The notes beneath the pieces are model-generated. The model saw only the letters and a list, made by a program, of their open reading frames with translations. It was not told where the DNA came from and made no database searches. A DNA stretch of 47,036 nucleotides from Basidiobolus meristosporus CBS 931.73. Lineage: Eukaryota; Basidiobolomycota; Basidiobolomycetes; Basidiobolales; Basidiobolaceae. The translations under genes and the position numbers were made by a program. Shown one piece after another: positions 30,864 to 40,805 of this stretch (positions within the stretch are counted from its first letter, which is position 1; each line of letters starts with the position of its first letter). The stretch spans positions 1 to 47,036 of the forward strand of contig MCFE01000678.1 of the NCBI GenBank assembly GCA_002104905.1, read 5' to 3'.

Positions 30864-31658
30864 TCAAAAGTCTGGCTTCTGTTTGTTTGTAATGACATGT
30901 TTGGGATACTTCCCTCTTCTTTTAAAGCAGATTATGTCCTCATAGTCATTGCTGACGCATACTTGGCAAACAGGATAGCAACTGAGGAAGTCTGCATCTT
31001 GGTGTTTCTTGCCAGCATGATGAATTATTTTGAAGTTGTATTCTTGCGGTTGGAGGGCCCAATGTGTTAGTTGACCAGTAAAGTCTTTAGTTTTCATCTG
31101 CCAGACCATTGCACTGTGGTCTGTTACTATTGTGAATTGGCAACCATTTATGTATATATGGAATTGTTTAATTGAATAAATAACAGCCAGACATTTTATC
31201 TTGGTAATGGGGTAGTGATGTTTGTGTTTGTTTAGCAAATGGCTCACATAACCAATTGGGTGGAATTTGCTGGGTTGGTGGTATTGTCTCAGTATGGTGC
31301 CTATACCAGTGAGACTTTCATCACAGTTAATAAAAAATCTTGCATCCCAATTGGGAAAACATAACACAGGCGGTGATGTCAGGGAATGTTTCAGCTGATC
31401 AAATGCTCACTTTTGAGGCTCTGGCCACACAAAATACTGGCCTTTTTGTGTCAACTTGTATAGGGGGGCTGCTATTCTTGTGAAGTTTTTGACAAAGCAA
31501 CAATAGTAGCCAGCTAATCCTAGAAGTCCCAACACTGCATTGATATCCTTTGGTGCTGGTGTATCTTGAATGGCTTTCAGGAGTAAAGTAGATGGGTATA
31601 TCCATCTGCCAAGATCTTGTGGCCCAGGAACAGCAATTTTGTATGCAGGACATGGCAC
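30864..31658 (-). pseudogene. E3 RT connection and RNase H
   Basis: Two pieces in one frame. Positions 31407-31658 read AVLGLLGLAGYYCCFVKNFT and RIAAPLYKLTQKGQYFVWPE. After a TGA at 31407, 30864-31367 read VLCFPNWDARFFINCDESLT (TDAS-like RNase H start, here CDES), GIGTILRQYHQPSKFHPIGY, SIKQFHIYINGCQFTIVTDH and HAGKKHQDADFLSCYP, the last being a degraded VADALSRYP. It is shifted relative to the upstream RT frame by an indel near 31600-31640. Confidence 0.85.
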
Positions 31659-33304
31659 TTCTTGGGATGTAGTTTGAGTTGGTTCTCAAGGAGGGCTGTC
31701 AGGATACATTGCATGTCAAGTATATGCTCTTCTACATTGGGGGAATATATTGTGATGTTGTCCAGATACACAAGAGCGCATTCCTATTGTAGATTTCCTA
31801 GCACCTTGTTGATCATCCTTTGAAATGTAGTGGGGGCATTGCACAAGCCAAAGGGTAGGTGGTTCCATTTGTATAATCCAAACAATGTTATAAAAGCGGT
31901 TTTGGGCTGATCTTCTGGGGCTACTTCTACTTGCCAATACCCGGAGGTTAAGTCAAGAGAGTTAAAATATTTAGCTCCAATTAATCTGTCCAAGTGGTTG
32001 TCTATTTGTGGTAGCAGATACATGTCCTTCTGGGTGATGGCGTTCAATTTTTGGCAGTTGATGCAAAAGCTTTGCTTTCTGTCTATCTTTGGGACTATGA
32101 CTATGAGGGAGGCCCACAGAGACTGGCTCTCTGTAATGATGTTGTCTTTTAATAAGGTTTCAATTGTCTCTTTGATATAGTTGGTGTCAATCTTTGAATT
32201 CCTATAGACTTTTTGCTTGATGGGGTATTTGTTGGCAAGGTGGATTTGGTGATATACCCCAGGTATATGACCAATTACTTGGCTCTTAGAGAACACTTGG
32301 GCAAGCAGGCGTATTCCTTCTGGGAACTTGTCTTGTAATGCAGGCGGTGGACTGGGGTCCACATCTAGTTTGGGGAGTTCTTCTTCTGGTTCCTTGTTTG
32401 GGGGTGGTCCTTGGCTGTTTCCGTTGACTTCCTCTAGGTTTAACAATGGCACTCCTCTAGGCAATGTCACCATGTGTTGCCTGTTGTTAACCACTAAGCA
32501 CTTCAGACTTTGCATTTCAAATTTCAGTGGTATCCATACTTTGGGGATTCAGATTCCTTCCAGTTGCTTGGATGCCTTTGCTGAGGTTATCATTCTTCCG
32601 CTTGTCAAATAAGCTATTGGTGTCTCTAATGAGATCACCATCTCACTGGCAGGTGGTATTTTTATTACCTTTTGTGTGATGATTGGAGACTGCAATGGTT
32701 TCACCTCTTCAATTGTCACACTGTTGCTACATGCCTTGCTCTCATTGGTGACATGAATCAGTGGGATACTCTTGGTATCCCATCCAAGTTCAGATGCACT
32801 GTAAAGTATATCCATCTTATGCTAGATAAACCAACTCTCACCAATGAGTAGGTTGTTTGCTGCAATGGGTAGAACCACAACATCTTGATGTATAATCAAG
32901 TTGCCTAGCCAGATGGGGCAATTAGGCACCACTCCTACTGTTATGTCCAGTTGGTCATTTGCTAGCCATACCCAAATGGTGTTGTTGGGGACTATATCTA
33001 ACTTTAGATGTTTTGCTAATGATTCTGACATGATCAACGTGGAGGATCCTGTGTTGATAAGGGCTAGAATTTCCTTATTCTCTATACCTACCTTTATGTA
33101 TGTACCTTTATTCAGTTTTTGCAGGACTGTCTGGTTGACATGAAGGGTTGTTATCTCCTTGAATCCCTCTATCAGCTCCTTGACTAGAGCCAGGGCCAGT
33201 CCCAGTAAATTGGTTATTGGGAGGGTTGCCTTGGTTTGCTCTTGTACCTTCATTATGGGGAATAGGCCATGGGAAGATGTACTAGCATTCTTTGTTTGTT
33301 TCAA
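31577..33304 (-). pseudogene. E3 protease and reverse transcriptase
   Basis: One minus-strand frame with three stops (TAG near 32820, TGA near 32547, TAG at 31784). The retropepsin-like protease is at 32822-33304. Its active-site triad reads NTG (LINTGSS) instead of DTG, and the closing LLIGESWF resembles the ILGxxF/W flap end. RT follows at 31784-32515: LKDNIITESQSLWASLIVIV, LDLTSGYWQVEVAPEDQPKT, HLPFGLCNAPTTFQRMI. After the last stop comes ALVYLDNITIYSP, the polymerase box, with YLDN instead of YLDD. Both enzymes are therefore predicted inactive independent of the stops. Confidence 0.9.
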
Positions 33305-33456
33305 TACTTCTTCCCAAGGCTCATTCTGTACCTCTTCACCTAATTCTGTGTTCTTTCCTTTTGATGGAACCTCTACTACAGGTTCCTTTGCCTCCTCTCT
33401 AGAAGCATAATGTCAACGCTTCTTCTTCTGTACTTTGACTGTTCTGACCAGAGGGC

Positions 33457-34327
33457 TTAAATTGACTGAGTCCCATTGGCCTCCTGGCAAGGGACTCTGT
33501 CTTTTGATGCCTTCTTCTCTTTTGTGTCTGGTACAGGTTCTTGTCCATACCGTTTCTCACATTTGTGGGCTTGGTGGCCTACTTCTTCACATACATAACA
33601 CTGATACTGTTGTTGCAGTTGTTCCATCTGTTGGGTCAGGGCTTGTACCTGGGCCTTTAAATCTACAACAGCTTCCCAGAGTTTATCACCTTCTTTGGGG
33701 ACTTCTTGGACATTGTTGATTGAGAGTTCTTGGACCTCTTGCCATAATTCCTGTAACTCATGGTCTTTTGGGGAGGCAATTTTTCCTTTCTTAAGGGGGA
33801 TCCCTGTCCTTTGATCATTTGAATCACTATAGGGTTGACCCATAGCAGGATGCCCCTTGTACTTGTTCAACCAACTCTGGCAATGTTTTACATCCCTGTT
33901 GTTCTTTGGATGCCGTATGTCTTATTTTTTCATCTAAGCCCATGATGTAATACCTCATGAGCTGTTGTTTGGCAATTTTGTCCTTTGGGAGATATCAAAC
34001 TTGTTGGAGAAACAGTTCAGTGTAGGCTTCATAGCTCTCACTGCTTTTCTTCTGTGAGGACAGTAAAAGGGCTTTATAGTGGTATCCTTTGGCATATAGA
34101 AAGCATGTCTGGTAGACTTCTTCTAGTGCATCCCAGTCATCTATAACTGTGTCTTCCAACCCATAATGCCATTGCCATGCTGACCCTTCCATATGTCTTG
34201 CAAACTCCCTTACTTTCTTATTGTTGTCCCATCCTGCATCAACCGCAACTCTCTCTCACTTATCAAACCACTCAAGGGCTTTCTCTCTCTTTCCCTTGTA
34301 TGTTTTTAGTTTGATTGTAGTAGTCAT
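33457..34327 (-). pseudogene. E3 gag with CCHC zinc knuckle
   Basis: ATG at 34327 opens MTTTIKLKTYKGKREKALEW, a TGA follows, then FARHMEGSAWQWHYG and DDWDALEEVYQTCF, a capsid-type region. A TGA at 33995 and a frameshift near 33880 lead to 33457-33870, which has a coiled, Gln-rich stretch (VDLKAQVQALTQQMEQLQQQ) and the zinc knuckle CYVCEEVGHQAHKC (CX2CX4HX4C, all four ligands present). It lies just inside the 5' LTR and primer site. The protein would coat the RNA in virus-like particles. Confidence 0.85.
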
Positions 34328-34351
34328 TACCTCACTTGTGCTTATTTCCGC

Positions 34352-34368
34352 AGAGACAGCACCAAATA
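34352..34368 (-). other. E3 primer-binding site
   Basis: In minus sense the LTR tip ACTCACA is followed by TATTTGGTGCTGTCTCTG. TGGTGCTGTC is the likely tRNA-complementary stretch. The TATT spacer is the same as in the E2 family. Confidence 0.55.
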
Positions 34369-34742
34369 TGTGAGTTATTACTGACTGTACTTGGTGAGTG
34401 TGAGAGCTTGTAGGTCAAGTTGGTACCACTTGGCTCAGAATAGCTTCCAATAGAAGGTAGCAAGGTAATAAAGACTTGTGTTTATTTTGTCCAAATCCTC
34501 TTGTCCTCTCACTTGGTTCAATTGGGTAGATATATATCACTTGGGGGGCTTAGATAATAGTCAATGTGTTATAAAATAGGGGTGTGAACACCTTCCTGTT
34601 ATGGTAAGTGTTCTAACTAGATAAGGGCAGGGATAGGAGGGAGGGCATGTGGGGGAATCATAGGGAGGATACTGGAGGACTATGGGTAGGACTCTGGGGA
34701 GAACTCTTGGGCAAAGAGTGGGTACTGCATTTAGTACTCACA
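34369..34742 (-). repeat. E3 5' LTR
   Basis: 374 bp, plus reading TGTGAGTTATTACTG...TTTAGTACTCACA, with perfect 7-bp inverted tips. It is followed by Copia C2 gag sequence. Confidence 0.9.
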
Positions 34743-34879
34743 CATTCTTCTCCCATGACAATATCCTAAAGGCCTCTTTCTTGTAGCAGCATCTTCATCT
34801 TCACCTTCCACACTTGTTAGTTAGATCCATCTAACTTTTCAACAGAGGGGAAAGTTCCAGTAATAGCAGTGGTAGACAT
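34743..34879 (-). pseudogene. Copia C2 gag, N-terminal part
   Basis: ATG at 34879 reads MSTTAITGTFPSVEKLDGSN, TAA, then QVWKVKMKMLLQERGL, TAG, then DIVMGEE, which is the Copia gag opening (KLDGSNYxxWKxxMxxxLxxxGLW). It ends at the E3 LTR and resumes at 23496 with EDPHKN. Both stops replace conserved aromatic positions (Tyr and Trp). Confidence 0.85.
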
Positions 34880-34898
34880 TGCAGAGAGTGATAGCTTG

Positions 34899-34910
34899 GG
34901 GCTCATAACC
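34899..34910 (-). other. Copia C2 primer-binding site (half-tRNA type)
   Basis: GGTTATGAGCCC directly after the LTR end CAACA. It is a perfect complement of the initiator tRNA-Met anticodon stem-loop, the same 12 bases as in the C1 family. Confidence 0.75.
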
Positions 34911-35259
34911 TGTTGCAAGAGTCTTTGAGATATTGGAAGTGATTGGGAGGACAAGTAGATTATGTGGTTTTCACTTAATGATTTATTGAATGTAAAAGTA
35001 GTATTTATACTTTTACATGATCTTGGCACTACAAACTTGTATAATAGGCTCAGGAAGGTCCCAAGAATATGAGTGCAAAGTTTGGGGCTGTTAGGACAAC
35101 TTTGAGAATATTAATGTTCTGGGTACCTGGTATTTTGGTGAAAACATTCTAAGTAATTCCCAGCAAGGAATTTGGTTAGTATACTCTAGGATTTGAAGGT
35201 AATGATCTAAGTGACTAGGTTAGGTGAGCATTTAGGTGGAATTACAAATTTTTACAACA
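34911..35259 (-). repeat. Copia C2 5' LTR
   Basis: 349 bp, in element sense TGTTGTAAAAATTTG...CTCTTGCAACA. Diverged relatives lie at 39448-39720 (inverted), 39988-40308 and 40403-40805. Confidence 0.8.
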
Positions 35260-35525
35260 GAGGCTACTTCTCCTACACCTTTGAGGGGCACTCATCTGCT
35301 ACACCAGCATCTCAAGGCCTCTATTGTATGGCAGAGTGTTCATCTTTAACATTTTAATAAAAGTATTCCAAGTACATTCCAACAGGGAATTTGGTCAGAA
35401 CTCTATAAGATTTCTAGGCAATGATCTAAGTTGCTATGTAGGGTTAATACATAGGGGTAATCAAAAAGCTCACAACAATATCATCCAAGCAATGAATTAG
35501 AAGGTTGCAAATTTTTACAACTAAA
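35260..35525 (-). repeat. Copia C2-type gag scrap plus LTR fragment
   Basis: About 80 bp resembling the C2 gag start (CATCTCAAGGCCTCTATTGTAT) followed by the outer half of a C2-like LTR (35350-35525). The same order occurs at 40309-40565. Confidence 0.5.
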
Positions 35526-36130
35526 AGTGGTGGATATCCAGTTGGTTTCAACTGAAACTCAATATACATTGCACAAGACTACTTCAGCTCTGCATTAGAG
35601 GGGACTGATGGCCTGGAACTTCTTATAGCCCTTGAGCTTCAGCTTGTAGGTCAACTTGACAAAAATTCAGGTGGGTATTCTGGTTTACAAGATAGGAAAG
35701 TCAGGCAAAGTCTAAGGATGGTTAACAAGAGAGGTTTCAGGTGTATGGTGGCAATCATGTGTTAAAACAAGATGTTATTTGTGAGCTTCTCTTCCAAAGT
35801 ATGGTTGTAATCAAGATGCTGTTGATGATATTGTGATAGAATTTGAAAGTGATGTTATGCTTTGTTACACCATTTGATCACTTGTTTGAAGTCTGAGGAG
35901 ATACAATACATGCTTTGGATTGGATAAGATTGTTATTGTAACTGTACAAAGTCAGACAACAAGGGAACAATAACTGCTACCATCTACCAACCACATACTA
36001 ATAGATATCTCGATCCAGCTTGTTAATATTTTGGAAAGAATTTGTTGTATCTATCAGTTATATGGTAATTTTGTCCGCACAATATTTCAAATAGCAGCTC
36101 TGACTGTGACAAAGGAACTAATGGATTAGA
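35526..36130. other. AT-rich spacer with no recognisable gene
   Basis: Lies downstream of the Gly-rich gene. On the minus strand an AATAAAC near 36137-36143 may serve as its polyadenylation signal. Nothing else was recognised. Confidence 0.45.
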
Positions 36131-36196
36131 GTTTAGTTTATTTATAGAAATTATAAATACACAATGGTAAATACTGCTCTTACTCCGATCTATAAT

Positions 36197-38221
36197 TTAC
36201 TGGCAATCGCCATTTCCATTGCCATCTCCATTACCTCCATTACCGTCACCATTACCTCCATCACCGTACATACTAGCTCCGTTATTACCATTACCGTTGC
36301 CGCCACCATTACTCTCGCTGTCATTGTCATTACCACCATTTCCAGAGTCATATGTACCAGCTCCGTTACCACCGCTTTCATCTCCGCCATTACCGTTGCT
36401 ATTGCCATTACCTCCGTTTCCAGAGTCATAGCCACCAGCTTTGTTGCCGCGGTTGCCGTTGCCTCCATTGCCACCGCTATCGTTGCCATTACCTCCGTTT
36501 CCAGAACCATAGCCACCAGCTCCGTTGTCGCCGCTTCCATTACCACCATTACCATTGCCACCGTTGTCATTGCCGTTACCGCCATTTCCAGAGTCATAGG
36601 CACCAGCTCCGTTGCCGCCGTTACCATTTCCACCATTGGCGTTACTACCGTTTCCAGAGCCGTAGGCACCAGCTCCATTGCCACCACTTTCATCTCCGTC
36701 ATTTCCATTACCTCCGTTTCCAGAGTCATAGCCACCAGCTTCGTTGCCGCCGTTGCTATTTCCACCATTGCCGTTTCCGTCTCTATTGCCATTACCTCCG
36801 TTTCCAGAGTCATAGCCACCAGCTCCGTTGCCACCGTTTCCATCTCCACCATTGCCATTGCCGCCGTTTCCAGAGTCATAGCCACCAGCTCCATTACCTC
36901 CGTCGCCATTGCCGCCATTACCATTACCTCCGTTTCCAGAGTCATAGGCACCAGCTCCGTTGCCGCCGTTACCATTTCCACCATTGGCGTTACTACCGTT
37001 TCCAGAGCCGTAGGCACCTGCTCCGTTGCCACCACTTTCATCTCCGCCATTTCCATTACCTCCGTTTCCAGAGTCATAGCCACCAGCTTCGTTTCCTCCA
37101 CCGCCATTGCCATTCACATTTCCATTACCGCCATTGCCATTGCCATTACCTCCGTTTCCAGAGTCATAGCCACCAGCTCCGTTGCCAACGTTTCCATCTC
37201 CACCTCCACCATTGTCGTTACCATCTCCATTGCCGCCGTTTCCAGAGCCACAGGCACCAGCTCCGTTACCTCCGTTGCCATTGCCACCATTGCCATTTCC
37301 TGAGCCACCATTTCCTGAGCCATAGGCACCAGCTCCGTTGCCGCCGTTGCCATTTCCTCCATCACCGTTGCCATCTCCATTGCCACCATTACCATTACCA
37401 CCATTTGCTGAGTTATAGCCACCAGCCCCTTTGCCACCGTTTCCATCTCCGCCATTGCCGTTGCCATTACTGCCACTTCCAGAGTCATAGGCACCAGCTC
37501 CGTTGCCGCCGTTGCCATTTCCTCCATCACCGTTGCCATCTCCATTGCCACCATTACCATTACCACCATTTGCTGAGTTATAGCCACCAGCCCCTTTGCC
37601 ACCGTTTCCATCTCCGCCATTGCCGTTGCCATTACCGCCACTTCCAGAGTCATAGGCACCAGCTCCGTTGCCGCCGTTACCATTTCCACCATCGCCGTTA
37701 CTACCGTTTGCAGAGCCGTAGGCACCAGCTCCGTTGCCGCCGTCTCCATCTCCGCCATTGCCGTTGCCATTACCGCCACTTCCAGAGTCATAGGCACCAG
37801 CTCCGTTGCCGCCGTTGCCATTTCCTCCATTACCGTTGCCATCTCCATTGCCACCATTACCATTACCATCATTTGCTGAGTTATAGCCACCAGCCCCTTT
37901 GCCACCGTTTCCATCTCCGCCATTGCCGTTGCCATTACCGTCACTTCCAGAGTTATAGGCACCAGCTCCGTTGCCGCCGTTGCCATTTCCCCCATTACCG
38001 TTGCCATCTCCATTGCCACCATTGCCATTACCACCGTTTGCAGAGTCGTGGCTACCAGCTTCGTTGCCATCTCCGCCATTGCCGTTGGCACCTCCACTGA
38101 ATACATCTGTGACATCGTAAGCCCCGCCACTCCTAGCCTGCAGTCTTCTATCGAAAGCTGCGGCGTTGATTGCTGCCAAACCAGAGAGGAAGCACAAGAT
38201 TCTAGGAGCGGAGAATTTCAT
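36197..38221 (-). CDS. Secreted Gly/Asn-rich repeat protein with a periodic Tyr motif
   Basis: An intact 674-residue frame starting MKFSAPRILCFLSGLAAINA, a clear signal peptide (cleavage likely near residue 21). A short propeptide-like FDRRLQAR with a dibasic site follows. The rest is almost entirely Gly, Asn, Asp, Ser and Ala in GNGGNG runs, punctuated about 24 times by a motif of the form xAG[AGT]Y[DGN]S[GA][NS]G, spaced roughly 17-36 residues apart. It ends NGNGDCQ. One motif has Cys for Tyr (GAGACGSG). No catalytic domain, GPI signal or membrane segment was seen. The composition predicts a disordered, extracellular or wall-associated polymer. Regularly spaced Tyr could allow cross-linking, but that is inference. 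Antisense and shifted long frames here are artefacts of the repeat. Confidence 0.85.
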   Translation of the reverse strand: MKFSAPRILCFLSGLAAINAAAFDRRLQARSGGAYDVTDVFSGGANGNGGDGNEAGSHDSANGGNGNGGNGDGNGNGGNGNGGNGAGAYNSGSDGNGNGNGGDGNGGKGAGGYNSANDGNGNGGNGDGNGNGGNGNGGNGAGAYDSGSGGNGNGNGGDGDGGNGAGAYGSANGSNGDGGNGNGGNGAGAYDSGSGGNGNGNGGDGNGGKGAGGYNSANGGNGNGGNGDGNGDGGNGNGGNGAGAYDSGSGSNGNGNGGDGNGGKGAGGYNSANGGNGNGGNGDGNGDGGNGNGGNGAGAYGSGNGGSGNGNGGNGNGGNGAGACGSGNGGNGDGNDNGGGGDGNVGNGAGGYDSGNGGNGNGNGGNGNVNGNGGGGNEAGGYDSGNGGNGNGGDESGGNGAGAYGSGNGSNANGGNGNGGNGAGAYDSGNGGNGNGGNGDGGNGAGGYDSGNGGNGNGGDGNGGNGAGGYDSGNGGNGNRDGNGNGGNSNGGNEAGGYDSGNGGNGNDGDESGGNGAGAYGSGNGSNANGGNGNGGNGAGAYDSGNGGNGNDNGGNGNGGNGSGDNGAGGYGSGNGGNGNDSGGNGGNGNRGNKAGGYDSGNGGNGNSNGNGGDESGGNGAGTYDSGNGGNDNDSESNGGGNGNGNNGASMYGDGGNGDGNGGNGDGNGNGDCQ

Positions 38222-38254
38222 TCTAATGTAAAAGGAGATATACTACTGAGTGAG

Positions 38255-38296
38255 ATGTCTTGATTTTACCAACTGGAGTGCCTATTTATAATATAG
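38255..38296 (-). promoter_or_regulatory. TATA box of the Gly-rich protein gene
   Basis: In minus sense CTATATTATAAATAGG at 38281-38296 lies 60-75 bp before the ATG at 38221. This is consistent with transcription starting near 38255 and a short leader. Confidence 0.55.
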
Positions 38297-39447
38297 CGCC
38301 CCTTGGCAATTACTCCTTACCCCACACACCATCTTGGTAAGCGAGGTGTCAGCCATCATATCCAACCAGTATATCTCCTAATCTTGCCTTACCTCCCCTT
38401 CCCCTCAATTGTTCTATCTGCAAATTGGGTAAACGAAACCTTCCTTCCCCACATTTGGCATTTCAGGACAACAAACACACATCTGACATTATCCACTGCT
38501 GCACGTATAGTGCCACCCCCCCCCCTCACTTTGGCCAACACATCTTCTAGTGATATGGAACAGTCAACTATGGCATATTGACTGATCTTGTATTTCTTGT
38601 GCAATTTCAAAAGCAGCATTGTCTCGGTCCGGACAATCAAATGGGCAGTATCCCCTACTTATAGTGATAGTAGCCTGAAGAACACATCCCGTTTCAGTTG
38701 GATATCATATGCATGCTCAAGATGACATATGTAATACAAAGTTGCCAATTAGCAACGACACAAGCATGCTTAGGTAACGCTAGCAGTATGAGTAAACCCT
38801 ACCCTCCCAACCAGCATGGTACATGCTGAAGTAAAAGAGACAATACAATGCTCAATGAACAAGCAAATCACCATGTTAAATGTGTACTTGCGCAAAGGAA
38901 CAGGATGAATGCATGATTTGAGCCAAGTTTCACCTTTGGTTCAACCGAGTTGCTGATATGCGATGCAGTGAGACATATATGAGTGACTTCGAGATGAGCA
39001 ATCTTTACCACTTTTGACTTGTGTGTGTTTGAGCAACGGTAATCAAGGGTAGACTGCAAAACATGCCTTGTAACACATTACTTATTTGAAAACCCATCCT
39101 GGAGTTAGAGAAACATTGGGCTGATTCCAACAAGTCTTTCAAGACTGTCTGAGCCAAGGTGCAGGTAATATCAGTATTGTCAGGTTTAACATAGACCTTC
39201 CACAATGCTGAAGTTAGAGGAAATTTGTATACTTAGATTGCGGCAGTGATCAAATATTTTGAGTACAGCATTGTGCTTAGCCCCCATACAAGTGTGTCAA
39301 TGACTTAACATAGATCATCCCTGGCTCTGGATTACTATGGCAATTATATGTCTTGCCTTATACTTCTATGCCTCTGAACTCTGCTTAGCTAGTTGCTATA
39401 TTTTGATTTATTTGTTGTAAATTTTGAAATGACACCTGAATATTCAG
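38297..39447. other. Upstream spacer of the Gly-rich gene, no gene recognised
   Basis: Contains a poly-C run (CCACCCCCCCCCCTC near 38512-38525) and pyrimidine-rich DNA that may be part of the gene's upstream region. No motif-bearing frame was found. Confidence 0.4.
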
Positions 39448-39720
39448 CCAACTTTATCACTTAGATCATTGTCAACAAATCTTATAGATTCTGGCAAAAA
39501 TCCTTGCTGGCATTTACTTGAAATATTACCACCAAAACATTGGGTATCCAGAACATGAAAAGCTGTAGCAACAGCCCCAAATTGTGGACATATGCTCTTG
39601 GAACCTTCCTAAGGTCTTGCCAAGATCATACAAAAGTGCAAGCACTGCTTTTGCATTCAGCAATTGATTTGGTTAAAGCTGCATAACATCCTTGTACTCC
39701 AATTTACTTCCAATTTCTCC
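39448..39720 (+). repeat. Copia C2-type LTR fragment, inverted
   Basis: Reverse-complement match to the C2 LTR. The inverted blocks include TTAGATCATTG, CAAGATCATAC and ACATTGGGTATCCAGAACATG, corresponding to CATGTTCTGGGTACCTGATGT in the other copies. Confidence 0.5.
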
Positions 39721-39987
39721 AAAACACATACAACATTAATTACCAGGCTCAGTGGAGCTGTAGTACATTATGTTCAGTCTCCAAATATAGGGTCAAACAA
39801 GTGGACAGTATTGTAGAAGCTTGTGTATTTTGAGTTTCTCTCAAACAAATACCTGCAATATCCAAGGCAGACCATAAGCCTTATATTAATTTCATATGAA
39901 ATTTAGATGGCAATACATCTGGTTAATTGGGAGTAGGACAAATTGCTGCAAGTAGCTTTATGCTGCCAAAGACTTACTGATATGTAC

Positions 39988-40805
39988 TGCTGTGAGAGTC
40001 TTGGAGATATTGGAAATGATTGGGGGAACAAGAAGATATATGGTTCTCACCAAACAATCTGTTGGATGCAAAAGTAGTACCAGCACATGCAGAGTATGCT
40101 GAGAAAGGTCTCACATGCACATGTGGAGAGTTAGGGGCTGTTTGGACAGCTCTGAGCTTTTTCATGCTCTGGGTACCTGATACTTTAGTGAGAATACTTA
40201 AGGTAAATCCCAACAAGGAACTTGGACAGAATTCTCTAAGATTTGTAGATGATGATCTAAATGACTAGGTTAGGTAATTATTTTGGTGTATTTACAAAAT
40301 TTGCAACACTCTGGAGCTGCCTCTTTACATCCTAAGGTCATATTTCTTTCCATATGACAATATTGTAAAGGCCTCTTTGCTGTGGCATCATCGGCATCTT
40401 CACCTTCCGGACAAAATCCCATGTTCTGGGTACCTGATGTTTTGGTGAAAACATTCCCAGTAATTCCCAACAAGGAATTTGCTCAGAATTCTCCAAGATT
40501 TGTAGGAAATGATCAAAGTGACTAAGTTAGGTGAGTATTTAGGTGGAATTACGAATTTTTACAATAGGGACAAGTAGATAATGTGGTTTTCAGTTGATGA
40601 TTGTTTGAATGTAAAAGTGGTTTTCGTACTTTTACACAGCCTTGGCAAAACAAGCCTGTATAATCTGTTGAGGAAGGTCCCAAAAGCATGTGTGCAGACT
40701 TTGGGGGCCATTGGACAACTTTGAGATTTATCATGTTCTTGGTACCTGATATTTTGGCAAAATATTTGAAGTAAATGCCAACAAGGAGCTTGGACAAAGC
40801 ATGAT
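39988..40805 (-). repeat. Cluster of Copia C2-type LTR copies
   Basis: 39988-40308 is a near full-length diverged LTR (321 bp). 40345-40400 resembles the C2 gag start (CATATGACAATATTGTAAAG). 40403-40565 is the outer part of a second LTR and 40566-40805 is the inner part of another. Order and spacing up to 40565 mirror 34911-35525. Confidence 0.6.

Larger units (their letters stand above)
23497..34742 (-). mobile_element. Gypsy LTR retrotransposon E3 with nested insertions
   Basis: A minus-strand Gypsy element with a 5' LTR at 34369-34742 and a 3' LTR at 23497-23871 (TGTGAGT...ACTCACA tips; about 6% different by hand count). It spans 11,246 bp. Subtracting a solo LTR (25846-26915) and a DNA transposon (27082-30508) leaves about 6.7 kb. 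Order in element sense: gag with CCHC, protease, RT, RNase H, integrase, then a further open-frame region of about 1.2 kb before the 3' LTR. It is inserted in the gag of Copia C2. GAAGA appears on both sides if two to three bases of slippage at one LTR tip are allowed. All domains carry lesions. Confidence 0.9.

Noticed and set aside
36164-37303. Plus-strand Ser/Ile/Val/Thr-rich frame of 379 codons resembling a membrane or adhesin protein
   Set aside because: Another shadow of the repeat, lying antisense to the gene.
36352-38100. Long plus-strand frame (582 codons, His/Arg/Cys-rich) opposite the Gly-rich gene
   Set aside because: It arises because the GGN/AAY repeat codons are stop-free on the other strand. 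It has no start context, no domain and biased composition. The minus frame with the signal peptide explains the DNA better.
36190-38130. Long minus-strand frames 36190-37113 and 37114-38130 (Met/Ala/Thr/Val-rich)
   Set aside because: Shifted-frame readings of the same codon repeat, without a signal or motif.
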